64,000 nucleotides of DNA. Origin: an uncultured Tateyamaria sp. (GTDB lineage: Bacteria; Pseudomonadota; Alphaproteobacteria; Rhodobacterales; Rhodobacteraceae). The notes under the pieces are model-generated. The model did no database searches. It was not told where the DNA came from and was given only the letters and a program-made list of their open reading frames with translations. Below, piece after piece: positions 1 to 9,238 of this stretch. The translations under genes were made by a program, and so were the position numbers. Position 1 is the stretch's first letter, and the number at the start of each line of letters is the position of its first letter. The DNA is taken from positions 868,001-932,000 of the forward strand of contig NZ_CANNDO010000001.1 of assembly GCF_947503385.1 (NCBI RefSeq), in the 5' to 3' direction.

Positions 1-1494
1 CGCGGGCGTATCATGGCCCGTGCCGGTGCGCGGTTTCAGGCGTCTCTGGACCGGCGGGTATTTGACGCGGTGGTGCGGAAATCGGCTGTGGCCCCCGACA
101 TGCGGTCGCAGACCGGGCTTGCCGATCTTGAGGCTGTTCAGCGGTTTATGACCTCGCCCGTGTTGATGGCGATGTTCGACCTGCCTTGGACACCGATCTT
201 TATCGCCGGAATTTTCATGTTCCACCCGATGCTGGGCTGGCTTGCTGTCGGGGGTGGCACGCTTTTGATACTGATCGCACTCGCGAACCAGTTTCTGTCC
301 CGTACACCGCAGCTCAAGGCGGGTTATGCCGGTCAGGTGGCGACGAATATGTCAGATCAACTGCGCACAGAGGCCGAAATGGTGCAAGCCATGGGGATGC
401 GCGACGCGTCCTTTGATCGCTGGCAAAAGGCGCGCAGTGTTGCGCTCGAAGAGCAGATGCGGGCGACGGATGTTGGCGGTGGTTTCACCGCCATGACAAA
501 ATCGATGCGCTTGTTTCTGCAAAGCGCCATGCTGGGTCTGGGCGCGTATCTTGTGCTGCAGAACCAGATGACGCCGGGTGCGATGATCGCAGGTTCGATC
601 CTGCTGGGCCGCGCCTTGGCGCCGATCGAACAGATGTTAACCCAGTGGCCCGTGGTCCAGCGTGGGGTCAAGGGCTGGAATGCCCTCGCTGAATTGTTGA
701 GCACTGTGGGTGTTGAGGGGCGCAAAACTGCCTTGCCGAAGCCCAAGGCGCGACTGGTCGCCAAATCGCTGACCGTTGTGCCGCCCGGTGAAAAAACGGC
801 GGCGTTGCGCAGTCTTGATTTTGATCTGCCGCCGGGCAAGGCGATGGGCGTTATTGGCCCGTCCGGTGCTGGCAAGTCCACGCTTGCCCGCTGTCTGACA
901 GGCGTATGGCGTCCTGCGGGCGGCACGATCCGGCTGGATGCGGCGGCGCTGGATCAATACGAACCGGCTGTGCTGGGTCAGCACATCGGCTACCTCCCCC
1001 AACGGGTACAATTGTTCGACGGCACCATTGCCGAAAACATTGCCCGCCTGTCCACGGACCCAGACGCGACCAAGGTGGTCGCCGCCGCCAAGAAGGCCGC
1101 CGCGCACGAGATGATCCTTGAACTGCCCGAAGGCTACGACACCCGCATCAGCGCCAGCCAGCAGCGGCTGTCAGGCGGGCAGATTCAGCGGATCGGGCTG
1201 GCCCGCGCGCTTTATGATGATCCGGTCATCCTTGTGCTGGACGAACCGAACTCGAACCTTGACAACATCGGCACGCAGGCGCTGAACCAAGCCATCCGGC
1301 AGCTTAAATCCGAAGGCCGGTCGGTCATCATCATGGCGCACAGACCGGCTGCCATTCAGGAATGCGACCTCTTGCTGGTGATCGAAAATGGCATCCGCTC
1401 TGCCTTTGGGCCCAAGGACGAGGTGCTGCGGTCAACGGTCAAGAACCATCAGGAAATCGCGCGTGCGCCAGCGGGTGCGGGAGGCGTATCATGA
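1..1494 (+). CDS. Type I secretion ABC transporter, permease/ATPase (5' partial)
   Basis: The reading frame is open from base 1, so the true start lies before the window; families of this PrtD type run to about 570 residues and 497 are present here. The first part carries hydrophobic stretches of the membrane domain. The ATPase domain has a Walker A GPSGAGKS (856-879), signature LSGGQ (1168-1182) and Walker B VILVLDEP (1225-1248). It would energise one-step export of a protein across both membranes together with the HlyD-like adaptor that overlaps it by ATGA at 1491-1494. No outer-membrane TolC partner and no RTX substrate gene is in the window, so the cargo is unknown. Confidence 0.9.
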   Translation, partial: RGRIMARAGARFQASLDRRVFDAVVRKSAVAPDMRSQTGLADLEAVQRFMTSPVLMAMFDLPWTPIFIAGIFMFHPMLGWLAVGGGTLLILIALANQFLSRTPQLKAGYAGQVATNMSDQLRTEAEMVQAMGMRDASFDRWQKARSVALEEQMRATDVGGGFTAMTKSMRLFLQSAMLGLGAYLVLQNQMTPGAMIAGSILLGRALAPIEQMLTQWPVVQRGVKGWNALAELLSTVGVEGRKTALPKPKARLVAKSLTVVPPGEKTAALRSLDFDLPPGKAMGVIGPSGAGKSTLARCLTGVWRPAGGTIRLDAAALDQYEPAVLGQHIGYLPQRVQLFDGTIAENIARLSTDPDATKVVAAAKKAAAHEMILELPEGYDTRISASQQRLSGGQIQRIGLARALYDDPVILVLDEPNSNLDNIGTQALNQAIRQLKSEGRSVIIMAHRPAAIQECDLLLVIENGIRSAFGPKDEVLRSTVKNHQEIARAPAGAGGVS

Positions 1495-2792
1495 GCGAAC
1501 GCAATTGGTCTGCCCGCGTACCGGTCGTCGTGGGATTTCTGGGGCTTGCCACCCTTGTGGGCGGGTTCGGCGTGTGGGCCACGCAAACGCAAATCGCAGG
1601 CGCGATCATCGCGCCGGGTCGGATCGAGGTAGATCAGAACCGTCAAGTCGTACAGCACCCACAGGGGGGCGTCGTGGTCGAAATCGGCGTCAAGGAAGGC
1701 GATACGGTCGAGGCGGGCGACCTCCTGCTGCAACTGGATGTCGCACAGCTGCGCACCAGCCTCGCGATTGTCGAAAGTCAGCTTTACGAGTTGATGGCCC
1801 GGCGCGGGCGGCTCGAAGCGGAGCGGGATGATCGGGACGAGATCACGTTTGACCCAGAACTCATCGCCATATCCAAGGATCGCGAAGAGGTGGAGGAACT
1901 GCTGCGCGGTCAGCAAAACCTGTTCGAAGCCCGCCGCGAATCCGCAGACAGCACCCGCGAACAGCTGGCCGAGCGCAGCGCACAGACCCGCAACCAGATC
2001 GTCGGGATCGAGGCGCAAGAGGAATCGTTTGCGCGCCAATTGGCCCTAATCGAAGAAGAACTGACCGCGCAGCAAAGCCTGTTGGATCGGGGATTGGCAC
2101 AAGCCTCCGGCGTCTTGTCCCTGCAACGGCAGGCCGCGTCGCTTGACGGGCAATTGGGGGAGTTGGCCGCAAACAAGGCGCAGGCCGAACAGCGCATCAC
2201 CGAGGTTCAGATCGAAGTGCTGCGTCTGGACAGCGACCGGCGCGAAGAAGCGATCACGCAACTGCGCGACCTGCGCGCGCGCGAACTTGAACTGGTCGAG
2301 CAGCGGCAAGGCCTGTTGACCGACATTGACCGGATGGAGTTGCGCGCCCCGGTGTCTGGCATCGTCTACAACATGCGGGTGCAGACCCTGCGGTCGGTTA
2401 TCGTACCGGCGGATCCGGTGCTGTTCCTGATCCCGCAGGACCGCCCGCTGGTGATTGCCGCACGGGTCGATCCGATCCATATCGACCAGATCGTGACCGG
2501 GCAGGCGGTGAACCTGCGCTTTTCTGCGCTCGATCAGCGTACGACGCCTGAACTGGTGGGGCAGGTCGCGCTGGTGTCGGCGGACGCGTTCGAGGACGAA
2601 GCATTGGGTGCCAGCTATTACCGGGCTGAGATTGTCCTGAACCCCGGCGAGCAGGAAAAACTGCCAGATGGGCAGGTGCTGATCCCCGGTATGCCGGTGG
2701 AGGCGTTCATTCGCACCGATGACCGGTCACCGCTGACCTATCTGGTCAAGCCGATGATGGACTATTTCAACCGGGCGTTCCGCGAAAACTAG
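1491..2792 (+). CDS. HlyD-family membrane fusion protein (type I secretion adaptor)
   Basis: 433 residues; the start ATG overlaps the stop of the ABC protein (ATGA), which points to translational coupling. A single N-terminal membrane segment (about residues 12-33, VPVVVGFLGLATLVGGFGVW) is followed by a lipoyl-like half motif, a long Gln/Glu/Arg-rich coiled coil (about 95-285) and a beta-barrel region with LRAPVSGIVYNMRV. This is the order expected of PrtE/HlyD adaptors, which bridge the inner-membrane ABC protein and an outer-membrane channel. It ends convergently with the next gene, overlapping by 4 bases. Confidence 0.9.
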   Translation: MSERNWSARVPVVVGFLGLATLVGGFGVWATQTQIAGAIIAPGRIEVDQNRQVVQHPQGGVVVEIGVKEGDTVEAGDLLLQLDVAQLRTSLAIVESQLYELMARRGRLEAERDDRDEITFDPELIAISKDREEVEELLRGQQNLFEARRESADSTREQLAERSAQTRNQIVGIEAQEESFARQLALIEEELTAQQSLLDRGLAQASGVLSLQRQAASLDGQLGELAANKAQAEQRITEVQIEVLRLDSDRREEAITQLRDLRARELELVEQRQGLLTDIDRMELRAPVSGIVYNMRVQTLRSVIVPADPVLFLIPQDRPLVIAARVDPIHIDQIVTGQAVNLRFSALDQRTTPELVGQVALVSADAFEDEALGASYYRAEIVLNPGEQEKLPDGQVLIPGMPVEAFIRTDDRSPLTYLVKPMMDYFNRAFREN

Positions 2793-3307
2793 GCGTTGTC
2801 CGGCCCGCTGCGCTGCGCGGCCAGTTCCTTGAGCGAGGCGGTCATTCCCGCCACGTCCGAGGTTTCCTCGACGCCATTGTCGGTCAGCATCTGGGTCGCG
2901 CCTTCGCCCGGCTCAAAGGCCGCGTCTTTTGCCTGCGGCGCAGGCGGGATCGTCGCGGCGTCCCCATCAGTCTCACCAAGCGACGCAGCCGTCACTGCGG
3001 CAGCGGGCACTGCGGCCAATGGCACCGGGTCGGGGGCGGCCAGCAACTCGGGCTCGAAATCATCCATGGGGGCGCTCACCGCGCGGCGGAACACCATCAT
3101 GTTGCGCCATTCCGTCGTGGTGCTTGTCAGGCCTGACCGCTCGATGGAGGGCAGCGTCTCTGCCCGCTGAAATTCCCAGCCTTCGGCACCCATCTCGTTC
3201 ATCAACGTCTCCAGCGCAAAGGCGAACCGACCTTCTGCGCCTTTGACACCTTTGCCTTTGCGCCCTTTTGTCGGCGCTGGCACGACCTTGTATTCCCAAC
3301 CTGCCAT
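2789..3307 (-). CDS. DUF4177 domain-containing protein
   Basis: 172 residues starting MAGWEYKVVPAP, the usual opening of DUF4177 proteins, with the second family block GAEGWEFQRAETLP at about 39-53. The domain ends near residue 80; the rest is an Ala/Pro/Asp-rich low-complexity tail. No catalytic motif is visible and the role is unknown. It overlaps the HlyD gene tail-to-tail by 4 bases. Confidence 0.75.
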   Translation of the reverse strand: MAGWEYKVVPAPTKGRKGKGVKGAEGRFAFALETLMNEMGAEGWEFQRAETLPSIERSGLTSTTTEWRNMMVFRRAVSAPMDDFEPELLAAPDPVPLAAVPAAAVTAASLGETDGDAATIPPAPQAKDAAFEPGEGATQMLTDNGVEETSDVAGMTASLKELAAQRSGPDNA

Positions 3308-3368
3308 GATGCGGTCCCCTCGTCTGGCGGGCCGTATAGCGCGGGCAGGGACCGAGGGAAAGCCTGCC

Positions 3369-3845
3369 TCACCGCTGTCGTCGTATCCCGATGCTGGCGC
3401 CTACGCGGTCCGGGCGTGGCAGATCCGCGTGCGCGTCCCGCAAGGCTGTAACCTGCGCATAGATATCGGCAGGCATCGGTGCCACACGAGGCCCCGACTG
3501 GTCCACGTGCAGCGTCATCGTCTCGCCCGTGGCGGCCAGCCAGCCATCCTCGTGCCAAAGCTCCTGATACGAATGGAACCGCTTTTCGTCGCAGTCGATC
3601 ATCTGGAAAGTCACGGTCACCGGCGCATCCACGTGCAACTCGCGCACGTAAGAGATGTGGAACTCCGCTGAATAGGTCGTGTGGCCTGTGCGTGTCTGAT
3701 AGTCCGGACCAAACCCCATTTTCTCGAAAATCTGGTCCGCGCCCTGATCGAACAACACGCTGTAATAGGCCATGTTGAGGTGGCCATTGTAGTCGATCCA
3801 TTCCGGGCGCACCCGCATCACGGTCGAACGAAAGGGGCTGGTCAT
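3369..3845 (-). CDS. Hotdog-fold acyl-CoA thioesterase
   Basis: 158 residues from ATG at 3845, chosen because AAAGGAG lies just upstream; an in-frame start 90 bases earlier has no such site. The N-terminal block with DYNGHLNMAYY and LFDQGAD is the active-site helix region of 4HBT/hotdog thioesterases of the kind often linked to carnitine or betainyl-CoA metabolism. There are no carnitine genes nearby, so the substrate is open. It is divergent from the methyltransferase at 3947. Confidence 0.75.
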   Translation of the reverse strand: MTSPFRSTVMRVRPEWIDYNGHLNMAYYSVLFDQGADQIFEKMGFGPDYQTRTGHTTYSAEFHISYVRELHVDAPVTVTFQMIDCDEKRFHSYQELWHEDGWLAATGETMTLHVDQSGPRVAPMPADIYAQVTALRDAHADLPRPDRVGASIGIRRQR

Positions 3846-3946
3846 GTGGCGGTCTCCTTTGACGCTGACCCTAGAAACAGCGGACCCCTGATTGCAACCA
3901 TCCGCCGGGCTGATAGGGTCGCGCCGCAGCACCAAGGGGACAAGGC

Positions 3947-5146
3947 ATGAGCAGATCGGATGTGCAGGCCCAATACGAGGCCTACCCCTATCCTGAACGC
4001 GATCCCAAGGACGAGCGCAAGCGGCTGATCACCGGCTCGCCCTCACTGCCCGTAGAGATGGATCACTGGCTGTGGGGCGGTGCGCGCGACTGGTCGCAGC
4101 CCTTGCGGGCGCTGGTCGCCGGTGGCGGGACCGGGGATGCGTTGATTCAACTGGCGCAGATGCTGACAGATGCAGGCCGACCCTATGAGATCACCTATCT
4201 TGATCTGTCGGAAGCGTCGCGGCGCATCGCGGAAAAGCGGGCCAAGATACGCAAGCTAAAGGGCATCACCTTTGTCACCGGCAGCCTGCTCGATGCGGGC
4301 GATCACGGCCCGTTTGACTATATCGACTGTTGCGGGGTTCTGCATCACCTCGACGATCCGCAGGCGGGTTTCAACGCGCTGGCCGGAGCTTTGAAGCCGG
4401 ACGGGGGCATGGGTCTGATGGTCTATGCGCCGCATGGCCGGTCGGGTGTCTATCCTCTGCAGGCGGCCTTTGGCTCCGCGCTGGCTGGCTTGAAACCACG
4501 CGAGCGACTAAAGAAAGCGCGGGCCATCTATGACCGGCTCCCGGCGGGCCACCCGTTCAAGCGCAATACACGGGTGGTGGACCACGAAAAGGGGGATGCG
4601 GGGTTTTACGATCTGCTGCTGCACAGTACCGACCGGCCCTTTACCATCACCGAGCTGACCGATGCGCTGGACGCCGCGGGTCTGGACTATGCGGGCACGC
4701 CGGAGCCGATGCTCTACGACCCGTCGCCCCTCACCGGGGATATGGATCTGCCCGCAGGTGTCGCGCAGATGCAATTGGCCGAGGATCTGAGGGGCACATT
4801 CAAAACGCATGTTGTCTATGCCCGGCCCAAGGGGCAGGTGATCCCGCCGCCCACGGGCAAACCTGATGCGGTGCCGCACCTGCGTGGCGCGCGGTCAGAC
4901 GTGGTGGCGCAACACGTGGCCCGGACCGGCCAGATCATTATTGATACCGCCGGGGAAGGGTTTGAGTTTGCCGTGCCCAAACAGGCGGCAGCGCTGATTG
5001 CTGGCATCGATGGGCGGCGCAACCTTGCGGATATCCGCGCCGGTGCCGGTCTGGATGCGCTCGCCTTCGGCGCGGTGTGGGCACGGGTGGAGGCGGCGCT
5101 GTGCGCCTCCGGCATGATGCACTATTCCCGGTTGCTGACCGCCTAA
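3947..5146 (+). CDS. Class I SAM-dependent methyltransferase
   Basis: 399 residues. The SAM-binding core is clear: ALVAGGGTGDALIQLA (motif I, about residues 51-66), an acidic ITYLDLSEAS (motif II) and DYIDCCGVLHHLDDP (motif IV region, about 125-139). The N-terminus has a tyrosine/proline-rich YEAYPYPERDP. The last 100 residues are a separate region of unknown role, possibly a PqqD-like winged helix. The methyl acceptor cannot be told from the sequence. The stop overlaps the end of the convergent GNAT gene. Confidence 0.8.
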   Translation: MSRSDVQAQYEAYPYPERDPKDERKRLITGSPSLPVEMDHWLWGGARDWSQPLRALVAGGGTGDALIQLAQMLTDAGRPYEITYLDLSEASRRIAEKRAKIRKLKGITFVTGSLLDAGDHGPFDYIDCCGVLHHLDDPQAGFNALAGALKPDGGMGLMVYAPHGRSGVYPLQAAFGSALAGLKPRERLKKARAIYDRLPAGHPFKRNTRVVDHEKGDAGFYDLLLHSTDRPFTITELTDALDAAGLDYAGTPEPMLYDPSPLTGDMDLPAGVAQMQLAEDLRGTFKTHVVYARPKGQVIPPPTGKPDAVPHLRGARSDVVAQHVARTGQIIIDTAGEGFEFAVPKQAAALIAGIDGRRNLADIRAGAGLDALAFGAVWARVEAALCASGMMHYSRLLTA

Positions 5147-5739
5147 GGGTCAAAGATGGGAATATGGGGCGCGAGGCCACGGTCATAGCCGTGGGCGATG
5201 CGCGGATCATCGGCCAGTTCGAACTTTTGTGACACCGGGACAAAACCTGACCGACGGTAAAACGGCAGCGCCTGCGGGCTGTCGATCGTGCAGGTGTGCA
5301 GGTGAAACCGCGTAATGGCCTGTGCCCACGCCAGTTCGATTGCATTGTTCATCAGAAATCGCCCCGCACCCGATCCGATCAGCGCGGGTGCAAGGCCGAA
5401 ATAGGCCAGTTCGCACTGGCCTGCTTCACGAAAGTCCAGCTCGAGCAAGCCGCCATCCACACCATCTTTTTGCAATGTGTAGATGTGAACTTTGGGATCG
5501 TGGATGATCTCGGACAATGTCGCGTCAGAGATGATCGAGCGCCCGTACCACAGCCAATCCTGTCCCACTGCGCGAAACAGGTCGCGATACCATTTCACCG
5601 CTGGTGCGGTGTGCCGCACCAGTTCCCATCCGGCAGGGGGCGTGACGGGACGGATGTCCATCTTGGTCCGCATCTCAAGCGTGGTGACAACCATTGCCAC
5701 CTTGCCGCGCGGGATCTCGTGGAATCCGTCCGCCAGCAT
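5143..5739 (-). CDS. GNAT-family N-acetyltransferase
   Basis: 198 residues. The start ATG at 5739 shares one base with the stop of the adenosine kinase gene (TGATG), so the pair is likely coupled; longer upstream starts would run into that gene. The acetyl-CoA loop is LIGSGAGRFLM, followed by a Thr/Cys-rich strand and ALPFYRRSGF, the usual C-terminal GNAT block. Acceptor unknown. Last gene of the nth - kinase - GNAT run. Confidence 0.85.
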   Translation of the reverse strand: MLADGFHEIPRGKVAMVVTTLEMRTKMDIRPVTPPAGWELVRHTAPAVKWYRDLFRAVGQDWLWYGRSIISDATLSEIIHDPKVHIYTLQKDGVDGGLLELDFREAGQCELAYFGLAPALIGSGAGRFLMNNAIELAWAQAITRFHLHTCTIDSPQALPFYRRSGFVPVSQKFELADDPRIAHGYDRGLAPHIPIFDP

Positions 5740-6728
5740 CAGATCAGCCCTTCGGTCCGGAATACGTTGAGCATGTTCTTTTGCGGGCGGGGGCCCACAT
5801 GGCTGATCACTTCGGCTGCGCACAGGTTGCCCATGCGCCCGCATGTCGCCAGATCGCGACCCGAAATGAGACCATAAAGGAAGCCAGCGGCAAACTGATC
5901 ACCCGCGCCGGTTGCGTCGACCGGAACAACAGTTTCCACCGGGATATCGTGACGATCGCCGCCCCCGATGATGGTCACACCGTCGCCAGACCGTGTGCAG
6001 ATCACCAGCGGGATCATATCGGCGGTCTTGGCCAGAGCGGCCTCGAGGTCGTCAGTTTCGAACAGCGATGCAATCTCGTGCTCGTTCCCGATCACGTAAT
6101 CCAGTTCGTTGCCGATCATGTCGAGGAAATCGGCCCGGTGCCGGTCCACGCAGAAGGGATCGGAAATGGCGATGCCGGATTTGCCACCGCCCGCGCGGGT
6201 CAGACGCGCGGCCTGACGGAAGGCGTCCTTGCCCTTGTCTTTGTCGAACAAATACCCCTCGAGAAAGATCATCTCGGACTGGGAGGCGACCGCATCTGGC
6301 ACGTCATCAGGACCCAGCTCGGTCGAGATGCCCAGATAGGTGTTCATCGACCGCTCCCCATCGGGCGAGACAAAGATCATCGACCGCGATGTGGGCAACT
6401 CGCCACCCGGCACAGGCGCGTTCACGAAATCAGTGCCGCTGTCCTGCATGGACTTGGCATAGAACTGACCCAGTGCGTCGTCATGTACGCGGCCAATAAA
6501 GGCGGTTGGCAGGCCAAGCGCGCCGACACCGGCGATGGTGTTGGCCACGGCGCCACCCGGCGTCTGCAACCGGTCGTCCATGGACCCATACAGCACTTCG
6601 CCCCGTTCGCGTTCGATGAGTTGCATGATACCTTTTTCGATCCCCATCATCTCGAGAAAGTTGTCATCGGCATGGGAAATTACGTCCACAACGGCGTTGC
6701 CGATGCCGACCAGTTTGTATTGGGTCAT
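5739..6728 (-). CDS. Adenosine kinase (PfkB/ribokinase family)
   Basis: 329 residues from ATG at 6728, which overlaps the nth stop (ATGA). The N-terminal GIGNAVVDVISHADD with LQTPGGAVANTIAGV and the C-terminal anion-hole motif VDATGAGDQFAAGFLYG, whose Asp is the catalytic base in the family, mark a PfkB sugar kinase. The length and N-terminal block fit the group annotated as adenosine kinase in alphaproteobacteria, which phosphorylates adenosine to AMP in purine salvage. Related PfkB kinases act on other nucleosides or sugars, so the substrate is inferred. Confidence 0.85.
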   Translation of the reverse strand: MTQYKLVGIGNAVVDVISHADDNFLEMMGIEKGIMQLIERERGEVLYGSMDDRLQTPGGAVANTIAGVGALGLPTAFIGRVHDDALGQFYAKSMQDSGTDFVNAPVPGGELPTSRSMIFVSPDGERSMNTYLGISTELGPDDVPDAVASQSEMIFLEGYLFDKDKGKDAFRQAARLTRAGGGKSGIAISDPFCVDRHRADFLDMIGNELDYVIGNEHEIASLFETDDLEAALAKTADMIPLVICTRSGDGVTIIGGGDRHDIPVETVVPVDATGAGDQFAAGFLYGLISGRDLATCGRMGNLCAAEVISHVGPRPQKNMLNVFRTEGLI

Positions 6729-7369
6729 TCGGTTTTGTCCTCGTAAGGGCAGATGTCTTTGATGATGCAGGTGGGGCACATGGGTTTGCGCGCCTTGCAG
6801 TGATAGCGGCCGTGCAGGATCAGCCAGTGGTGGGCGTGCAACTGGAAATCGGCCGGGATGTTGTCTTCGATCGCGCGCTCAACGGCATCCACCGTCTTGC
6901 CCGGTGCGATGCCAGTGCGGTTGCCCACGCGAAAGATATGGGTGTCCACGGCCTGCGCCGGGTGCTGCCACCACATGTTGAGCACCACATTGGCTGTCTT
7001 GCGACCCACGCCGGGCAACGATTGCAGCGCGGCGCGGCTGTTGGGCACGACGCCGCCGTAATCATCCACAAGAATCTGGCTGAGTTTCATCACGTTCTTG
7101 GCCTTTTGTCGGTAAAGGCCAATCGTCTTGATATGCTCGGTCAGCCCGTCAATGCCAAGTTCGAGCATCTTTTGCGGGGTATCGGCAACCTTGAACAGGG
7201 CGCGCGTCGCCTTGTTCACACCGGCGTCCGTCGCCTGCGCTGACAGGGCGACCGCCACGACGAGCGTGTAGACGTTCACATGCTCCAACTCGCCCTCGGG
7301 TGCCGGATCAGCGGCCTGAAAGCGCTCAAAGATCGTGCGGATCGTATGGTAATTCAGTTGCTTTGCCAT
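6725..7369 (-). CDS. nth: Endonuclease III
   Basis: 214 residues, the usual length. The helix-hairpin-helix LPGVGRKTA holds the catalytic Lys at residue 124, and VDTHIFRV the catalytic Asp at 142. The C-terminal 4Fe-4S cluster cysteines are at 191, 198, 201 and 207 (spacing 6, 2, 5). The enzyme removes oxidised pyrimidines from DNA and cuts at the abasic site. Start ATG at 7369 gives the family N-terminus. Divergent from the Hint-domain gene. Confidence 0.97.
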   Translation of the reverse strand: MAKQLNYHTIRTIFERFQAADPAPEGELEHVNVYTLVVAVALSAQATDAGVNKATRALFKVADTPQKMLELGIDGLTEHIKTIGLYRQKAKNVMKLSQILVDDYGGVVPNSRAALQSLPGVGRKTANVVLNMWWQHPAQAVDTHIFRVGNRTGIAPGKTVDAVERAIEDNIPADFQLHAHHWLILHGRYHCKARKPMCPTCIIKDICPYEDKTE

Positions 7370-7390
7370 GACGCTCCGTATGCGTAAAAT

Positions 7391-7412
7391 CCCCGGCTGG
7401 GGCAAGCCGGGG
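7391..7412. other. Inverted repeat in the nth / Hint-gene intergenic region
   Basis: A 7-bp perfect stem (CCCCGGC ... GCCGGGG) with an 8-base loop, in the 151-bp gap between nth and the Hint-domain gene. There is no T-run on either side. It could be a hairpin in the nth leader, an operator or nothing functional. Confidence 0.35.
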
Positions 7413-7520
7413 TCTGAAAGTGATAAAATCCTAGCTATTGTGGTGTTCAGCTTTTGCCAGCTGTTAACGCACCCGGCGCTAAGCCCGTGTCAGGCGGGGG
7501 CCTGTAAAGGTGTGAGTATC

Positions 7521-8180
7521 ATGGATGAATTGGCACGTCGGCGTCGTCCGAGACGTCATGCAGGCAAGCGTTCCAAACGAGAACATGCGGTTTTGGCCGG
7601 TTTCGATCCTCTGGCGGGGGTGATGACCGACGACGGGCCGACACCGCTGGAATGGATTGGTGAGGGCGACCGGGTGCTGACCAAATCCGGCACTTACGAA
7701 CCGGTGTTGTGGGTTGAACGGTCGCGGCTGACCATGGGAGCGATCCGTGATCTGCCCGAATTGGCGCCGGTTCGGATCGAACGCGGTGCGCTGGATGACG
7801 ACACGCCCGACCGGCACATGTTTGTCTCACCATCGCAATTGCTGTTCGTCCGGCGTAACTTGAACGACCCCAGCGGCGACGGCGTTTTCGTGCCTGCGTC
7901 GGTGGTGGGGCATCAGGTTGACCCGGCCCTGCGTCCAGCAGCCGAAGAGATCAGCTATGTGTCGTTGCTGCTGCCGTCGCATCACATGATCGAGGTGGAC
8001 GGGGCGTGGATGGGGTCCCTGTTCCTCGCTGATCTTGCGCTTGAGCTTGAGCCGGATGATCCGGTCCGTGCCTCTCTGAGCGCGGATGTGATGGAGCCCG
8101 CTGCTCCGATCCTGGGCCGCCAAGCAGCGATGCAGTTTCTGGCCACCCGCGCGGCAATGGCATCGCGCAAATCTGCCTGA
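7521..8180 (+). CDS. Hint-domain (Hedgehog/intein-like) protein, nucleophile Cys absent
   Basis: 219 residues from ATG at 7521 with an AAAGG upstream. After a basic N-terminus (RRRRPRRHAGKRSKRE) comes a Hint core with the GDRVLTKSG and PVLWVERSRL blocks and later HMIEVDGAWMGSLFLA. In the common Roseobacter relatives the core opens with Cys-Phe; here the matching place reads AGFDPLAGVMTDDG, so the catalytic Cys is missing. Self-splicing or cleavage is therefore unlikely. The role is unknown; no secretion repeats are present. Confidence 0.75.
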   Translation: MDELARRRRPRRHAGKRSKREHAVLAGFDPLAGVMTDDGPTPLEWIGEGDRVLTKSGTYEPVLWVERSRLTMGAIRDLPELAPVRIERGALDDDTPDRHMFVSPSQLLFVRRNLNDPSGDGVFVPASVVGHQVDPALRPAAEEISYVSLLLPSHHMIEVDGAWMGSLFLADLALELEPDDPVRASLSADVMEPAAPILGRQAAMQFLATRAAMASRKSA

Positions 8181-8243
8181 GCCTGCGACAGAGGCGCAGG
8201 AAACGGGTCGCGCGCGGACCGGCGCGTCACTATCTTGGCCGTC

Positions 8244-9104
8244 ATGGAACAGATCGCATCACCCGCCGCCGAATCCGGTTATCACTTCAACGTCATGCGC
8301 CGCGCCATCGACCTGATCGATGGTGCGGACGAGACGATGACGCTGGATCGCCTTGCCGCCCAGATGGACATGAGCCCGGCCCACTTCCAGCGCATCTTTT
8401 CGCGCTGGGTCGGCGTCTCGCCCAAGCGCTATCAGCAATATCTGACCCTCGGTCATGCCAAGGCGCTGCTCGAAGAGCGGTTCACCACGCTTGATGCGGC
8501 CCACGCCACCGGTCTCAGCGGGACAGGCCGCCTGCACGACCTTTTCCTGCGCTGGGAGGCGATGAGCCCCGGTGACTACGCCAAGGGAGGCGCGGGCATC
8601 ACGATTTTCTGGGGCTGGTTCGACAGCCCGTTTGGGTTGGCACTGGTCATGGGGACAGAACGCGGTATCTGCGGTTTGGGCTTTGCCGCTGAAATGGGCG
8701 AAGACTGGGCCATGCAGGACCTCCTGCGCCGCTGGCCCAAGGCCAAGTTTGTCGAAGATCCGATGCGCCTGCGTCCTTGGGTGCTTGCCGCCTTTGGCGC
8801 GCAAGAGGCGGAGTTGAGCGAAGCGCCGCTCTACCTCATTGGGGCACCGTTCCAGATCAAGGTGTGGGAAGCGCTGTTGCGCGTGCCCTCGGGCCACGTC
8901 ACCACCTATTCCGAGATTGCGGGCAGCATCGGCAATCCGCGTGCGGTGCGCGCCGTGGGAACCGCCGTGGGCCGCAATCCGATCAGCTGGCTGATCCCGT
9001 GTCACCGTGCCCTGCGCAAGTCCGGCGGGCTTGGCGGCTACCACTGGGGATTGCCGGTGAAACGCGCGCTTTTGGCCTTTGAATCAGCCCGCGCCGAGGC
9101 CTGA
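8244..9104 (+). CDS. Ada-like protein: AraC HTH fused to methylated-DNA-cysteine S-methyltransferase
   Basis: 286 residues. Residues about 10-110 form an AraC-type helix-turn-helix domain (LAAQMDMSPAHFQRIFSRWVG); residues about 115-285 are the O6-alkylguanine methyltransferase, with the acceptor Cys in IPCHR at residue 253 and the winged-helix block VPSGHVTTYSEIA. The zinc-binding methylphosphotriester domain of full Ada is absent, so induction through that route is not possible. It would repair O6-methylguanine by taking the methyl group onto Cys253. ATG at 8244 preferred over an in-frame TTG at 8235. Confidence 0.9.
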   Translation: MEQIASPAAESGYHFNVMRRAIDLIDGADETMTLDRLAAQMDMSPAHFQRIFSRWVGVSPKRYQQYLTLGHAKALLEERFTTLDAAHATGLSGTGRLHDLFLRWEAMSPGDYAKGGAGITIFWGWFDSPFGLALVMGTERGICGLGFAAEMGEDWAMQDLLRRWPKAKFVEDPMRLRPWVLAAFGAQEAELSEAPLYLIGAPFQIKVWEALLRVPSGHVTTYSEIAGSIGNPRAVRAVGTAVGRNPISWLIPCHRALRKSGGLGGYHWGLPVKRALLAFESARAEA

Positions 9105-9238
9105 TTTGACGCAAAAGTGCTCGGCAGGATGCTGCTTATACGAAATTCCCCCTGTTGGAGGGAACCATACGCCCTTATCTTGAGCTTAGATAACAGGGGA
9201 CGTGCCCGAACATGGCCCCGCTTCGAAGGCAGTAGGAT

